Assembly: GCA_015179125.1 (NCBI GenBank)
Contig: WHVA01000142.1
Span: 165,315 to 229,314 of the forward strand
Direction: 5' to 3'
Length of the DNA: 64,000 bases
Origin: Gautieria morchelliformis
Taxonomy: Eukaryota > Basidiomycota > Agaricomycetes > Gomphales > Gomphaceae
Shown: piece by piece, positions 24,111 through 36,408 of the stretch
Layout of the letters: each line of letters starts with the position of its first letter
Position numbering within the stretch: position 1 is the first letter of the stretch
Program-made: the position numbers and the translations under genes
The notes under the pieces: model-generated
The model's database searches: none
What the model was told of the DNA's origin: nothing
What the model saw: the letters and a program-made list of their open reading frames with translations, nothing else

Positions 24111-27100
24111 ATGTCTTCCAGCGAGGACAACAGCGATGGAGAAAGAACCTACGCTTCTAGATTTAGAACTGTGAATGGATTTGAGGGCATAGAAGAGAGG
24201 TACAGCAAGAAAAGAAGAGGAAGAGCATGCGATATCTGTCGGAGGAGGAAAGGTGAGAATGCCCGCACTCAGGGCCGCCATACTTACCATGAGCCTGTAA
24301 AACAGTCAAGTGTAAGAATCCCACCGCCTGCGATAAGCTGTATCACATATCGGCCGACAGGTGACGGCACAGAGACGGCCGGCTACAGCTGTACGAACTG
24401 TTCCATCTCAAAGACTCAGTGTACATATGCGGAACCCTCGAAGGTATGATTGGATCGATATGGCCGAATCGTGCCGGTTTTTACGATTGTAATAAACATC
24501 TGTAGAGGCGTTTCGGTGTATCTTCCGAGTGAGCTATTCCAGAGCCGTCCTTGCTTGCAGGTGGGTGACGGTGAGCCAGGTATGCCGAAGACCTCAAAGC
24601 GCGTATTCAAAGATTGGAAAACATCCTGTCTGAAGTACGCCCCGTTTTGCTTTGGCAAGCATAATACTAAATCCGCCTTATTGACTAGCTGTTTCCCGGA
24701 GCGAACGTGAAGGCTAAAGATCTCACTACGGAGAGCTTACGCCGCAGTGCTCTAATGTCAGTGTCTTTAACTCCTGACCATGGCGCGGGGGAGAAAAGCC
24801 TCATATTGGGGACCGAAAAGGATAACCCGAACAACGACGCTAATGGTAGCGAATTAGAGGAAGTACACGCGTTTGTACACGCTAGTAGGTTCCATGGGCA
24901 ATCGAGTGGATCAGCTCTTCTGTCGGATGCATTGAAATTAACACTGTGCTCGGACGTTGACGAGACTGCCGCCTACAAAGATATCATGTCCCGGCACATT
25001 GCTCATGCACACGCATATTATCTGGTGTGTCGACTATCAATATAAGCTCACATTTCATTGGAACCAACGTCCTTATAGGAACGCGCACTTAATCTCTTCT
25101 TCCAAGGACCAATCCCCGAGTTCAAGTTTCCTCCCGAAGACCTCATGGACTCCCTTATCAGCCTTTATTTTGACAAGCTGCATTGGATCTTCCCAGTTTT
25201 ACACATTCCCACATTTCATTCACACTATCGTTGCAAGCTTCACATTCGAAATCACAGATTCGCCATCATTCTGTTACTCGTTTGTGCGGTCGGATCAAGA
25301 TACTCCAGCGATCCCCGTGTCCTCCCTACTTGTGCTGAACTTGAAAAAGAGTCAGAGGAGGAACGATGGCTTCAAGCAGGCCTCGATTACTACGCACAGG
25401 TGTTTCCTTACTTAGGGCGATCTCCTGTATACGCTCCGAGTCTTTTTGATCTACAAAAACTGGCAGTATGTCCCCTGGACACTTAACCTTACCCCTTCAA
25501 ACTGAGCGCATGTTTCATATACACTGATATAGTTAGCATGTCTATACGTGCAGGACTCGAAGAACAATCCGCAGGGATGGTCCTGGTGTGGACTGGGGTA
25601 ATTGCTCTGTTGAGTGATCGACATGAGATTTGTAACTCATGAGGCACCTGTGATTCAGGATTCGAATAGCGTCGGAAGCTGGCGCGCATCGGAAAAAGAA
25701 TGATGCAGCTTTAACTACTGAAAGCCAACTGTGGAGCCGCGCGTTCTGGTTTGTTCCAAGTAACGTCAGGTAGTTCTCAGCTGACCCGTATACAGGGCTC
25801 TTGTTGCCATAGATCGCCTAACAAGCGCAGTTACGGGACGTCCCTGGGCAATCCAAGACGAAGAGTGAGTCTTATATGATTCTTGTTATTTTTGCTTCTG
25901 TGCGGACTGTCGGCTAATGGTCATCCACTTCAAGTATTGATCTAGATTTTCCGCTGGGAGTCGATGATGAATATTGGGAAACACCTGACCCTGCCGCCTG
26001 GAAACAGCCATCCGACAAACCAGCACTGACTGACTACACTCGATCAAGTCTCAAGCTCTTGGAAATACTTGCCTTTACCTTGCGCTCAGCAGTGAGCACC
26101 TAATTATTCCTTGGCATCCCCCAGGTAACAGTAACACTCTTGTAGTACTCGACTCCCAAATCTAGGTTAATGCAAGGCCTGGCAGTGGCTGATTGGCAAC
26201 AGCGTGTCGTTTTGGAAATAGACTCGGCACTAAACAAATGGTTTGATTCAATTCCTGAACATCGTGCGCACCTTTCCACTAGCCTAAGCCGGTACACGCA
26301 CTGATGCTGCTCCGTCGAGCATAGTGCGATGGAACCCACAACAGGAAAACAAGATTCTGCTCAATCAATCGGCTCTGCTCCATTGCCTATACTATCATGT
26401 TCAGACGTTGGCTCACCGCCCATTTATATCCACCAAGAACTCGTCGTTGTCATTCGTGTCACTCACGATTTGCACCAATGCAGCCCGGTCAAGCAGTCAC
26501 ATATTGGAGGCCCATCGTACCAGAGGCGATCCATTGTCGCATATGATTCCCTTTGCCTTTACATCAGGCGTCGTCTTGTTGCTCAATATCTGGGGTGCAA
26601 AGAAGTTGGGTATTCGAGCTGATCCCGAAAGGCATATGCAGGATGTCTTTAAGTGCATGTCTTGGTTGAAGGTGCACGCTAGGCGGCAAGCAGTTTCTAC
26701 TTTGTCCAGCTAACATGGAACTCTATGTTGATATTTCATGGCAGATGGGCAAAAGCCGAGATGGCATGGTGGGTCAGGTTACTTCTTGAGTCTTTAGAAT
26801 TGCATGACGGTCTGCCACTCTCTAGGAGTATACTCAACGAACTTATATCCGCTGGAAAGTTGCCACACCCTACCTTTGATCCCTTGCATGATGTACCGGT
26901 TGGTACAAAACGCTCTCGTAGCAGCCAAAGTGGAACGGAGACAACTTCTGTATTTTCAGGACAGACAGGTTCCCCTGATCACGAAGAAGTTCCAAACGCG
27001 CCCTCGTCCAATGTGGCACAATATGCCCATTGGAATGATCTAGCATCTTTTGATGAAAGTCAGACAAGGGGGCAACATTCTGTAAATGATCAAGGCGTTC

Positions 27101-27551
27101 AGTCCCACCACCCCAAGTACCATCAAACAGGAAAGTGTTTTGACCGATCGACAAGCAGCGCAGGGAGTCAGGCCGCAGTGTCACTCGCAGACTCGACCAT
27201 AGGCAAGGTCGGGCTAGATGACATGCCGATATGGTCTGAAGATCAACAATACGCGTCCATCTCGGAATCTTTGTTAGGGTCCAGCTCGTTCTCGGCTGTT
27301 CAACCGCTATCAACATTTCCCCAGGGACATACTAGCAACAGCGCCAGTCAGACGTCTTCCGTGTATCCACAGGAATTCCTCGACCTGGATATGTTGGACA
27401 TCTGGGCGACAGTACCGACATCCTTTGAGTATGTGGATACTTAATCAGGGTGCACATCGATTAACTGCCTCATCTCCGCAGGGCCCAAGATTGGGGAGAC
27501 TTTGCGCAGGAATTTCAGCTCGAGGAGCAGTTACGAGCCAGTGGTCTTTAG
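24111..27551 (+). CDS. Zn2Cys6 fungal transcription factor
   Basis: The first three exons are firm: 24111-24252, 24306-24339 and 24389-24443. They spell a zinc cluster 'CDICRRRKVKC' followed by 'CTNCSISKTQC', the Cx2Cx6C / Cx2Cx6C pattern of GAL4-type DNA-binding domains. A short coiled-coil segment 'DLKARIQRLENILSE' follows near 24590. From about 25140 the sequence 'MDSLISLYFDKLHWIFPVLH' opens the fungal-specific transcription factor domain (PF04082 type), which continues with several introns. The tail is Ser/Gln-rich and the last exon ends 'LEEQLRASGL' at 27549. The join between 24443 and about 24590 and several later introns were not resolved, and a frame break between 25500 and 26330 cannot be excluded. 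It is probably a nuclear regulator. Its target is unknown, with the divergent hydrolase gene as an obvious candidate. Confidence 0.82.
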
Positions 27552-28713
27552 AACCGTTCCTGTGATTCTTGATTAGTACTTGATCTTGATTTTAAATCTA
27601 TGTATTTCTATGTCCTACTGTGTCAAGAGGGGGGCGAGAGTGGAATAGGTGGGTACAATGTGTACTTTACTTCCTACAATAGTATCTGTCCGGAGACAAT
27701 AAATCAAGCCGTGGGGCCAGCCATGATACGCATATACTTCAGGTGGATCTTGAAAGGATCCCTTGGTACAATATCCGCAATATCGATTCGTGTACACTCT
27801 GGCACCCAAGAGCGTAGATGCAAGACAATTACTGCATGTAGCCGAGCAGAGAAAGCATCGTCCGTGGAATATGGTAAAACCCGAGGGACAATAAACTAGG
27901 GAATGAGCAGGACCATACGGGTTACGCGATCGGGCGTCGAAGCAATGCATGTCGAGAACATACTTGAAGTACCTGCGCGGGGGTAGGCATCCTTAATTAA
28001 GTAGCTCATCCAGGAGCCGGCCTCTGGAATAATGTCATCGGCTGATGGAGACGATCTTCTAGACTCTAGCTTCGTGGGCGCGGGCGACATCAGAGGAAAC
28101 TACTTACAGTAAACGGCGTGCCTAATTTAAGTAAGGATATCGAGCGTGAGCGTTTGCACTGAATAAGTGGTGAGTCATTCCAACGTGCATGTGTAAATAC
28201 CGCGAATAGTGATGTAATGGTATGCTGCCTCGCAAGGCGATGTTGTCTGCTTGATGATGGTGAAGGTCCTTGAAGCTTGAGATCCTGAGATATAATCAAA
28301 CTACAATTTATAAAAATATCCAGTATACGGCGTACTACGGGCAGTACGAAATGCGGGACTGGGCAAGAGTCCTTGCCCAGTCATCTTCTCGCTTGATCCT
28401 GCGTGTGTGAATTACTCCAGGAGTACTTCACATACCCAGGGGCCGAGGTGAGAAGGTGACTCAACGCCAACTATAAAGTAAAAAAAACATGGGAGCGCTG
28501 GGGGAACGTAAATACTTACAATTAATATGCAAAAACATAAATGGCCGGAGCCTGTTACGTGTTGATGACAAATACAAATGGCAACAAACATGCTAATTTC
28601 GGATCCCAGACTAAAGCTCCCTTTCTCTTTTCCCATCCTCCTCCCCATCGCCGCCTGTCCTCATCGACGTCCTCTCATTTTACCTACGCTCTTTAGCACA
28701 CATACATCAAAAC
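27552..28713. other. Intergenic, no gene recognised
   Basis: No supported coding sequence. The right-hand part, from about 28580 to 28713, is pyrimidine-rich (ctccctttctcttttcccat) immediately before the LysM gene, as is common in fungal promoters and leaders. Confidence 0.5.
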
Positions 28714-29464
28714 ATGTTCGCCAGCATCTTTGTTGTTGCTATCGCGGCCTTGCCGCTAGTCGCCTCGCAGGGTAAGCACCTTGGCAACCCTTTTTCTCTG
28801 GCTTGTGAACTGTTTTATTCTACAGACATGCCTGCTAATTGTGCCCGTAATTACACTGTTGTCGGAGGAGACACGTGTGATGCCATTTCAGCAGCACAAA
28901 ACGCATCCACGTGAGGTGGTTCGTGGAGACTTGATTCCTTAGCTGATCCCATGCTCTAGGTACCAACTTGCAACCGTCAACAACCCCACCATCGACGATG
29001 CCTGTTCCAACCTCGGCATTGGCCAGGTGAGCCCAGTTGTCATTCCCGCTGTCCCTGGTAAGTTGACTTCCTTTCGCTAGACAATTTGTTTGGGCACCAT
29101 CGGTGAGGACTGCTCGAACACGTACACTGTGGTCCCCAACGACACGTGTTCCACCGTTATGAACATGGCTGGTATCAACGCTACCATCCTGTATGCGAAT
29201 AACCCGCAAATCAACTCTGATTGCACCAACATCTACGTTGGAGAGGTAGGGCTGTGCCGCTTGATCCCAACAAACACCTGTTTAACCCGTGTTCGATAGG
29301 TGCTCTGCACACTCAACCAAGTCCGTGTACCCCCTGCCCCGGCTAACAAGCCAACATCCCCCGTCGTCCCCTCGCCAGGCACGGCCACCGCAGCCCCTGC
29401 TCCTACGCAGACTCCTGCGGACCTCCCTTGGTGCGACGACCCCAACGATGACGGCGAATGGTAA
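28714..29464 (+). CDS. Secreted protein with two LysM domains
   Basis: Five exons can be placed: 28714-28771, 28826-28910, 28960-29026, 29081-29245 and 29300-29464, giving 179 aa. The N-terminus 'MFASIFVVAIAALPLVASQ' is a clear signal peptide. Two LysM modules follow: one from 'NYTVVGGDTCDAISAAQN' and the other from 'TYTVVPNDTCSTVMNMAGIN', each flanked by cysteines that may form disulfides. Asn-X-Thr sites suggest glycosylation. A Pro/Ala/Thr-rich tail ends in an acidic 'DDPNDDGEW'. LysM domains bind chitin or related N-acetylglucosamine polymers. Small secreted fungal LysM proteins can shield hyphae or sequester chitin fragments in plants or against competing microbes. Which role applies here is inference. 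No enzyme domain is attached. Confidence 0.93.
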
Positions 29465-30122
29465 ACACCTAGTTTTTCCATCGGTCCCGCATCGCATTTC
29501 CCTGGTCCCCTTCCTTAACCTTACCTCACGCCTTTCCCTCTTCTACTCATGACGATCGCCTGATACCCACTCTCGATTAGTTATCCTTTCCCTTATTTTC
29601 ATTCCTTCGCTCCTGTTGCGCACACGAACGACCTCGCATTTTTCACGTGGCGCATATTTAGCCGAGCCTCGTATATATTCCCAGGATGCCATGGATCCGG
29701 AATCAAGACATCCACTTCATTTCGTTGGTCCATTTCCATATCTGGCTATGGTTGGCCGCATGTGGCGGATAGAGCTAGTACCCTTGTTCCCTAACATGCT
29801 ATTGTTTTGTTGACTGTCTGTGGGATTACATCGCAAAAAATCTGACTACTACTGCACGTGTGCTCTCATAACTAGGCCTGAAAATTTCAACATCCTCACA
29901 GGCTACGGACTGCATGAGAAATTCCTTAACCATGTGATCTGCATGTTCTCGTTCGCCATTGCCAGTCTGTATTCACGTCAAGTGACAGGGGTGGATAGCG
30001 TCCAAGCGTGACCGTGACCGTTGCAACCTACATGCCAGCGCCCAACACTGATGGGCGCGCGTCGTCAGGGGAGAGCAACCCGGCCGTTGGGAGATAGTCA
30101 GCTGACAGGTCCGTCGGACTGG
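29465..30122. other. Intergenic, no gene recognised
   Basis: Downstream of the LysM gene I see no coding feature. The first part likely contains its 3' UTR. Confidence 0.45.
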
Positions 30123-32366
30123 TCCGCCGGACATAACCCTAATGGACCCATAGCAGCAACAACCCCCAACGCACCCATATCCACCACAATGCCACTAACG
30201 CACCCACAACACGTCAACAATGCTGAATTAGGATTCCCCATATAACGGCGATTTGCATGCTCTCCAGTTCTATCTTGGTCGCTGCGCTACTAGTATACCT
30301 TCAATGTTCCGATCGCTCAGGTTTAATCTAATCGGCTACGCAGCATTGAAGAACCCCATGGGTCCAGGGTGGCCATATGGAAGCAGTACCAAACACAGTC
30401 TGTCAATGGCAAGAGCAATGGATGAGGTATGTGAAGCTTTGTGACATAGTTAGGGTATAGCTGACACTGTCTTCTGGTCGGGATGGAGGACATACTTTCT
30501 CAACTAGACTGAACTGCATCGTGCAGGGCGTCTTGATGCAGCAACGACAAGCCTCTGAGGCGCTTTGAGGTATGTCCAATCAGATTGTCAAATCTGGAGG
30601 TCACTTTCATTCATGCTCCAGGTATTGATGCTTGCCGTCCACTCGTGGATCGTGGGTGTGCCTCCATTATGCCTCTTTTCGAGTGCTACCCAGTCATCAG
30701 GATGGCACCTTCGTTTCATCGAGGGTGTACTCTAGTCCAGCTGACACGGGCCTTAACACTGCCAACCCCTTGAAATTGCTGCGGGTACAATTGAGTATGA
30801 AGATAACATCATATGACACCATCTAGCCACACACCTAAAACCTGTAGAAGCTTACGATGCGTATATGGGGGGTGTCACACATTACTCGACGCCTTGCGCC
30901 CTAAGTCCCTGCAGGGCTGTAATGGTTGGAGGCCCTGCGCCTCGCTACGGTCAATATGGTACAACAATAGCCAGCTCGGCTCGAAGGCCACTGTCAGCTT
31001 GATCAAGGACCTACGTTTCTGATTAATCATTTTTGCTCGATGTGAATTGTCTAAACCATTCGTTACATACTGACAGATTGAGCAGAGGATCTTACCAATA
31101 TGCCGTCCCGCCAGGCATTGATGGACTGGCATGGCGAGTTTGAAAACGCGTATCATAGAGTTCGCATCCGCATCTATAGCAAAAGAGAGTGGTTCCATAC
31201 ATTTTCCTTCATATTTTTGACAAATGTGGATACGGATATCAAGAATCAATGTCTATGTCACCAACCACCTTGGAAGTCCCAAGCAATTTCTTTTATTCTT
31301 CTTCTGTTCTATGTTCATCATGATTTAGATGAGATCTGCGGGACCAGACGGTGGCTGCAATGAAACTCGCAACAACTAAGTACCTTTGAGGGTATGAGCC
31401 TCGTATTCCAGTTGCTCGTCAGTGGCCCGGTCCGAAATAGCTCCTTCCCTGCTTCTGAGGCATTGATAGTCTCTGAGAACACCTCAAATATGCTTACACC
31501 ATTTACTAGAAACGGCCCGCCATATTCATCTTCGTTGGAATGGATAGCATGAGGTCCTTCTTGTTGAAGTATCCCGTATCAAACCGCTTTGCCATGGCAC
31601 ATCGAGAAGTGAGGACATACCCGTGCTTAATACGATGCTCCTCCTTGAGCCTTGGGATTTCTGATTCATGCAGGGTTAGAAGCTCCTCGGTATGTATATC
31701 TTTGTCACAGTAATCAGACAAGGCACGTTTCTGATCCAGCTATCACGCTCACCATCAACAAATGGCGCAAACGAGCCACGTTCCTCGTCACCAAGAATGA
31801 GTTCATTCCGTAGATGTTCAATTTTTGTAACGAACGAGGTGGGGAGAGAAGAACATACCGCTTGTATGTTTGCCTCGATGGAGCCCCGATTGGCATAAAT
31901 GCATGCATTTCAGTTTCTTCGACACCGAGTCTACGCCACAACATATCAAGCTTGTTGTAGGTCGCCTGAATGTGCGCCCCCCATCCTGCCTTGAGATCTT
32001 CTAGCTGCAAACATAACTTTAACTTTAGTAACGTTAAATGCCAAGAATCTCAAATTAGCTTACTTCGGTTTTGGTGCCTTCCGTCCACTGCACGAGCCCC
32101 GAAGTTGGCTCCACACCGAACGCCGGGATGATGCAGATCCATAGATTCGTCAGAAGCTTCCTGCAGCTGAGCAGCAAAACACCCGAAAACAACGTGGAGG
32201 ATGCAAGGACTTCGTCATCCCCGTGCTTGATGTGGCGCTAGTATTTGGCATAGAAGACCACCCCACCTACGGCTATATTGTTGTTGACGTGTTGTGGGTT
32301 AGTGGCGTTGTGGTGGATATGTGGTGTTGTGGCTATGGGTCCATTAGGGTTATGTGTCAGCGGAGG
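30123..32366. mobile_element. Inverted-repeat-bounded segment with captured gene fragment (candidate)
   Basis: Inverted repeats of about 90-100 bp lie at 30123-30222 and about 32283-32366. Their outer ends share 'cataaccctaatggacccat' and their inner ends 'ccacaacacgtcaacaa', with small indels between. The 2.1 kb interior has no transposase frame but carries a decayed Ase1/MAP65-type fragment on the minus strand. This is the expected shape of a non-autonomous DNA transposon that captured host sequence. No target-site duplication was found, so a simple inverted duplication of an unrelated repeat is the alternative. Confidence 0.45.
31440..32110 (-). pseudogene. Ase1/MAP65-type microtubule cross-linker, decayed fragment
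   Basis: Read on the minus strand, segments resemble the spectrin-like part of Ase1/PRC1/MAP65 proteins: 'LEDLKAGWGAHIQATYNKLD', 'LWRRLGVEETEMHAF', then 'ANRGSIEANIQA', 'EERGSFAPFVD', 'TEELLTLHESEIPRLKEEHR', and finally 'NEDEYGGPFLVNGVSIFEV'. These lie in different frames. At least one change (near 31895, between the second and third segments) looks like a one-base loss rather than an intron, and a frame change near 31530 disrupts the C-terminal part. The intact family bundles antiparallel microtubules at the spindle midzone. Here only a middle part is left, so I call it a fragment. It lies between the inverted repeats at 30123 and 32366. Confidence 0.6.
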
Positions 32367-32509
32367 GTTTCCTGCGTCAGGGCGGCAGCCGTAGATCGTC
32401 GGAGTTTAAACTGCTTTGGGCGGCTGTATCTACGTGGACACGAAAAATCTGTCTGAGCTAAGGGCTTGGGGCGAAGCAGGATGGCATTCACGCGCACAGA
32501 TCGTGCACT

Positions 32510-32588
32510 CCAACTAGGCACAGGCTCAGAAGTAGTGACTCCTAAACAGAACTGGAAGGGTGAGCGGTCGGGGTAGCGGTATCCCCCG
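32510..32588. repeat. Dispersed repeat, copy 2
   Basis: Direct match to 14312-14382, sharing 'tagtgactcctaaacagaac' and 'cggtatccccc'. It abuts the 3' end of the second F-box gene, whose stop codon is at 32594-32596. Confidence 0.7.
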
Positions 32589-32593
32589 CCTAG

Positions 32594-33882
32594 CTAAATC
32601 CAACTACCCGCCTCGCACCAAACATCCACATCCACACCTCGCCTGTCTAACCTTCTAAGCCCGTGAAGCACACGTTCCTCAATCTGGCCGTGCACCTCCG
32701 GGTCCGTGGAAGCCGCCAATGCCCTTATGTCCAGCTTCTCCAGTTTCCGAAACTTTTTTGCAAGAATGCGGCTTATTTGGCCCCAATCAATATCTGATTG
32801 CACAGGCTCCATAAACGAGCGAATGTCAATGATTATCAGTTCGATATCGATCTGTTCTATTTTGTTAGAAGCATCAAAATTAGAAAGGAACCGCCGAAGC
32901 CAAGGCCAGGCCATCCCGAACAGATCCATGGTAGTATCGAAATTGGTCAAAGACAGGAAGCGAATATTCGGGTTATATTCCAGTTTGACGTCGAATGCTA
33001 GCTCTGGGTCTAGAAACACCAAGGTATAAAGTTAAACAACTACATTTGAGTTCAAAATAGGTGGTCACTCACCCGGCCCACCGTAATGTGGCCGAGATGG
33101 CATAAAAAATTCGACTTGTTTAAGTGAGCCGCCAATGGTGCGAAACAGGCGGTTTAAAGGTTCATCGTCCTCCTTGTCGAGATTATCTATGCGCAAATTC
33201 TGTATATGCGATACCTCAAAAGGCGAACCAGGTCCAAGAAACCAGTCAACCTGTAGGTCAAGGTTGCTTTCCTTCGACAACTCTAAATCCAGGTGAGAAA
33301 GGTAACTCCGCTCCCGTGGTTCATCATCCTCTTGATCTCCTCGCGCCAAGAGGTCCTCAAGCTGCCACGACGGGAAAAAGTTCTCAATATAACCATTAGA
33401 CTTTCAGCGTGACATGTAAGACTCACGAAGGTGCAGTTTTCATCTAGAACAATACAGTGCTTTAGCGACGTGAGCGAGGGTAGCAGGAGTACCCATCGAA
33501 GCGATTGGCGGAGGTCTACTGACAAATTATCCATGTTCAGATTGAATAGCTCTATGCTCTGGAGCTTCTTGACCTGGCGTAACACCGCCGCCGGGAGTGA
33601 TTGATCTGGGAATTCCCGTTCCCTGGTCCAATGGTCTGGTTCCAGGCGCACCTCCAGCTCTCGGATGTAATTGACAAGATGAGGAGAATCGAGTAAAACT
33701 TGAGCCAGTTGCTCGCAGTGATCCTCGTCCAGAGCAAAAGTTACCCGCCGGAAAAGATGGCGTTGGCTCGAGGGAAGCCATGAACTGCAAACTAGCGAAC
33801 ACGCGAGTAAAGTATCATGGTCCTCATGGAAATTATCGGTAACAGCATCGATAAGCTCTCGTGGTAGCCTACTGGCCCCCAT
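32594..33882 (-). CDS. F-box domain protein, copy 2 (inverted paralogue)
   Basis: Three exons can be placed: 33882-33427, 33361-33073 and 33009-32594, giving 386 aa. It aligns with the F-box protein at 3771-5072 along its whole length, with an F-box 'RLPRELIDAVTDNF' and 'LLACSLVCSSWLPSSQRHLF'. Intron 1 is 65 nt here and 72 nt in the paralogue; both use GTGAG...GTGGCAG, so excision restores the frame in both. The C-terminal exon is the most diverged. An upstream in-frame methionine exists, but that stretch aligns with the untranslated leader of copy 1, so I start at 33882. The gene has no obvious inactivating change. However, the sequence homologous to the copy 1 promoter has been separated from it by nested retrotransposons (34094-43693), so expression may be lost or altered. 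Confidence 0.85.
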
Positions 33883-34797
33883 GCTCGTGTATAGACTGCA
33901 GTAATGACGATGGTGGGGGATAATCGATAATGGGGGCTCGTGCCGTCGTCGAAACAAATGACACGTCGTCAGGTGCCTCGTCCAAGACTTCACAGTGCGC
34001 TCGATGGCACCCAGGGTCAGAGGGCGGCAGATCGACAAGAATGTAGATGTGAGCTGGGCTTCACCTCCAGTGGCAAGAGCTATATGATATCTGTGTTAGA
34101 CGCAGTACAAGTGTATTATATACCGAACTGAGTTCGGAGGGAGAAGTAAGTGAGGTTCTACGGTATGGGACTAGCTACTTACCTGAGGAAGTAAGTAAGG
34201 TTCTACCTCCGAACTCGGGCTACTGTACAGCGAGACGTCTGACTAAGCTGTTGATCGCGTCATGTGACAACTAGGTGGATACCCTCGCGCAGGGGTGTAG
34301 GCCAAACGCCTTGGTAAGGTCAAATGCATTGGGGTAAATAAAATGCATCATGTACAATATATCCTCTTCTCATGTTTCCCATGTCCCCTTTATGTCATGT
34401 GCTCCCTGTGTGTATATCCTCAAAAGGTGTGATGATTATAAGCATTTTCATTGTATGGGATGTTCATATATACCTATCATCTACTTCATAAAGGTCTGGG
34501 TCATATGCCTCATTATCAGCTGGGTTGCCCAAGGTGCAGGGATACCGACTTAAGGGCCTTGAGGAGCTTTGATAAAGTGTTTCTGTGCTGCAACCTGCAC
34601 TGTGGTTCTCCTAGTGCACCCCAGTATGGGTAGGGTGTTCCCTGGTGTGTAGTCTGCGTACACAGATACAAACATGCAGACCTCCCTCTCTACATCTGTG
34701 ATGGTCCTCTCAGCAACTCTAGACATGAAAGTGGTAATGGTCTTGACTGAATCATCAGATATTATAAGATTGCGCCTATTGTCATAATCCACAGGTT

Positions 34798-35421
34798 TCA
34801 AAAGTTTGAGAAGGCTTGAAGAACAGCTATGAGGTCGTTTGTGGCCGCGTTAATATGAGTGATGTAATCAGTGAGCGATTCAGTGTCGTCTTTCTGTATG
34901 CTCAGTGGCTTCTGCATCGCATGGAAGCGGCTGTTCACTACTTGTGATCGGTGTGCAGCTCTTAATCTCTCCCACATTTCAACAGGATCATCCATCGCGC
35001 CTTCGACATGGATGTGCTGTGTTGGTGAGAGAGATTTGAGTAGGATTCCAGCTGCTTCCTCCCTTTTCAATAGCCATTTTGATGCTTCTCCTGCTTCGGT
35101 CGGGTCTTTTGAATTCCTCGATGGCTATTCGCCACGCATTGACGGTCATGAGTTTTCCTTGTAGTGCAATAGCCCATACATTGTAGTTCGAACTTGTGAG
35201 CTTACGCTGCCAGTGTGGTGCTCGGTTTCTGAATCTGACATAGTTGGAGACTTCTTCTTTGATTTAGAGCATGGGGCCCATAATGTCAGGGGACAGCCTG
35301 GTGGTTCTTCTTGTTCTTCTTTTCCTCTATCTTCTGTTATCTTCTGCCTTCCTTGCCTTGTTGTCCTTCTGTTCCTCCCTTTCCTTAAATTTGAGTTCCA
35401 TACTCCACCACCCATGTTCAT
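34798..35421 (-). pseudogene. Copia gag remnant
   Basis: Minus-strand segments read 'MSDSETEHHTGSVSS', then in another frame 'VWAIALQGKLMTVNAWRIAI', then 'ILLKSLSPTQHIHVEGAMDD' and 'EMWERLRAAHRSQVVNSRFH'. This order and wording fits the Ty1/Copia gag (UBN2-like) domain. Frame changes between segments show it is broken. No protease, integrase or reverse transcriptase follows. Confidence 0.7.
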
Positions 35422-35594
35422 GTCCAGTAGTCTCGCCTGCTCAGTAGCTGTATAGTTAGTTGCTTAGGTAAGGGGATCCTCACCCGATTCTCTTTGGATC
35501 CCCCTTACCAGTGCTCTGTGTGACTTACCATGAGCAGGTAGGGTTGCCCTTACACATAACCTGTTAGACGCAGTACAAGTGTATTATACCAAAC

Positions 35595-36286
35595 TGTTAC
35601 GTATCGAGATTTCCACTAAGTCGGAACTGGAAAGGACAGCGGCTTCAACTTATAGGTTGCGCCCCCAATGAACTATCGTCCTAGGTATTTCGGAAATGAG
35701 CCGGAAGTCGGAAAGTACTGGACCAGCTGTTTGGTCGGAACTTGAGTCGGAACTGAGGCGGAAGGCGGAAGACGGAAGGCTGAGAGAGAGACTGAGATCT
35801 TGCTAGACTCGCTGTGCTAAGAACAGGAGATGGAGCGAAGGAAATCAAGTATCGAAGGTGATTATCTGATTGCAGAATAACAGACATACATGAGGGGTTT
35901 TTATACAAAGCGCAGAGCAACAAGTAATGGTGTTGTACTAAGCAAATTCCGGAGGAAGCGGAAGTCGAGTACAATGTGTGGGAACTAACTAATTGGGAAC
36001 AATGGGACTACAAGGGGGGTTCAGGGTAAGGTAGAACAATGGCAAAGAACAAGGGGTCGGGAAAACATATCTGACAACGAACTACAAGGGTGACCGTATA
36101 TATGGTTTTGATGGATGGCGAGGTGGGTCCGGTGGGTCCGAGTAATAGAGTCGAAAGAACAAGGGAAATGTACAAGGGGCGGAATGTCGGAAATGTCGGA
36201 GGGGCGGAACGTGTGGCGGAACTATTGGAGAGGCGGAATGTATGGCGGAACTGAGGGTCGGAAATCGGAAATGAACGGTCGTAACA
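35595..36286 (-). repeat. 3' LTR of element A
   Basis: 692 bp, identical on reading to 42901-43592 and about 95% similar to the solo LTR at 44288-44969. It has TG...CA ends with the inverted pair TGTTACG/CGTAACA. The word CGGAA is densely repeated. Confidence 0.95.
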
Positions 36287-36408
36287 GTATCTCCCTTCTA
36301 AGGTCGAGCCCCGCGAGACCACAAGTCGGAATCACGTGACTTGTGAACAAACGCGTCGGAGTTAGAACTATAGGCGGGAAACAAGACGCGTCTTCTGTTT
36401 ACTCCATC

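Noticed and set aside
33365..33427. Frameshift making the second F-box gene a pseudogene
   Set aside because: The apparent shift lies inside a 65 nt intron conserved in position and splice signals with the 72 nt intron of the paralogue. Splicing restores the frame.
33883..34038. 52-residue N-terminal extension of F-box copy 2
   Set aside because: The region aligns with the untranslated leader of copy 1 plus an insertion of about 118 bp. The F-box in both copies starts from the conserved MGASRLP methionine.
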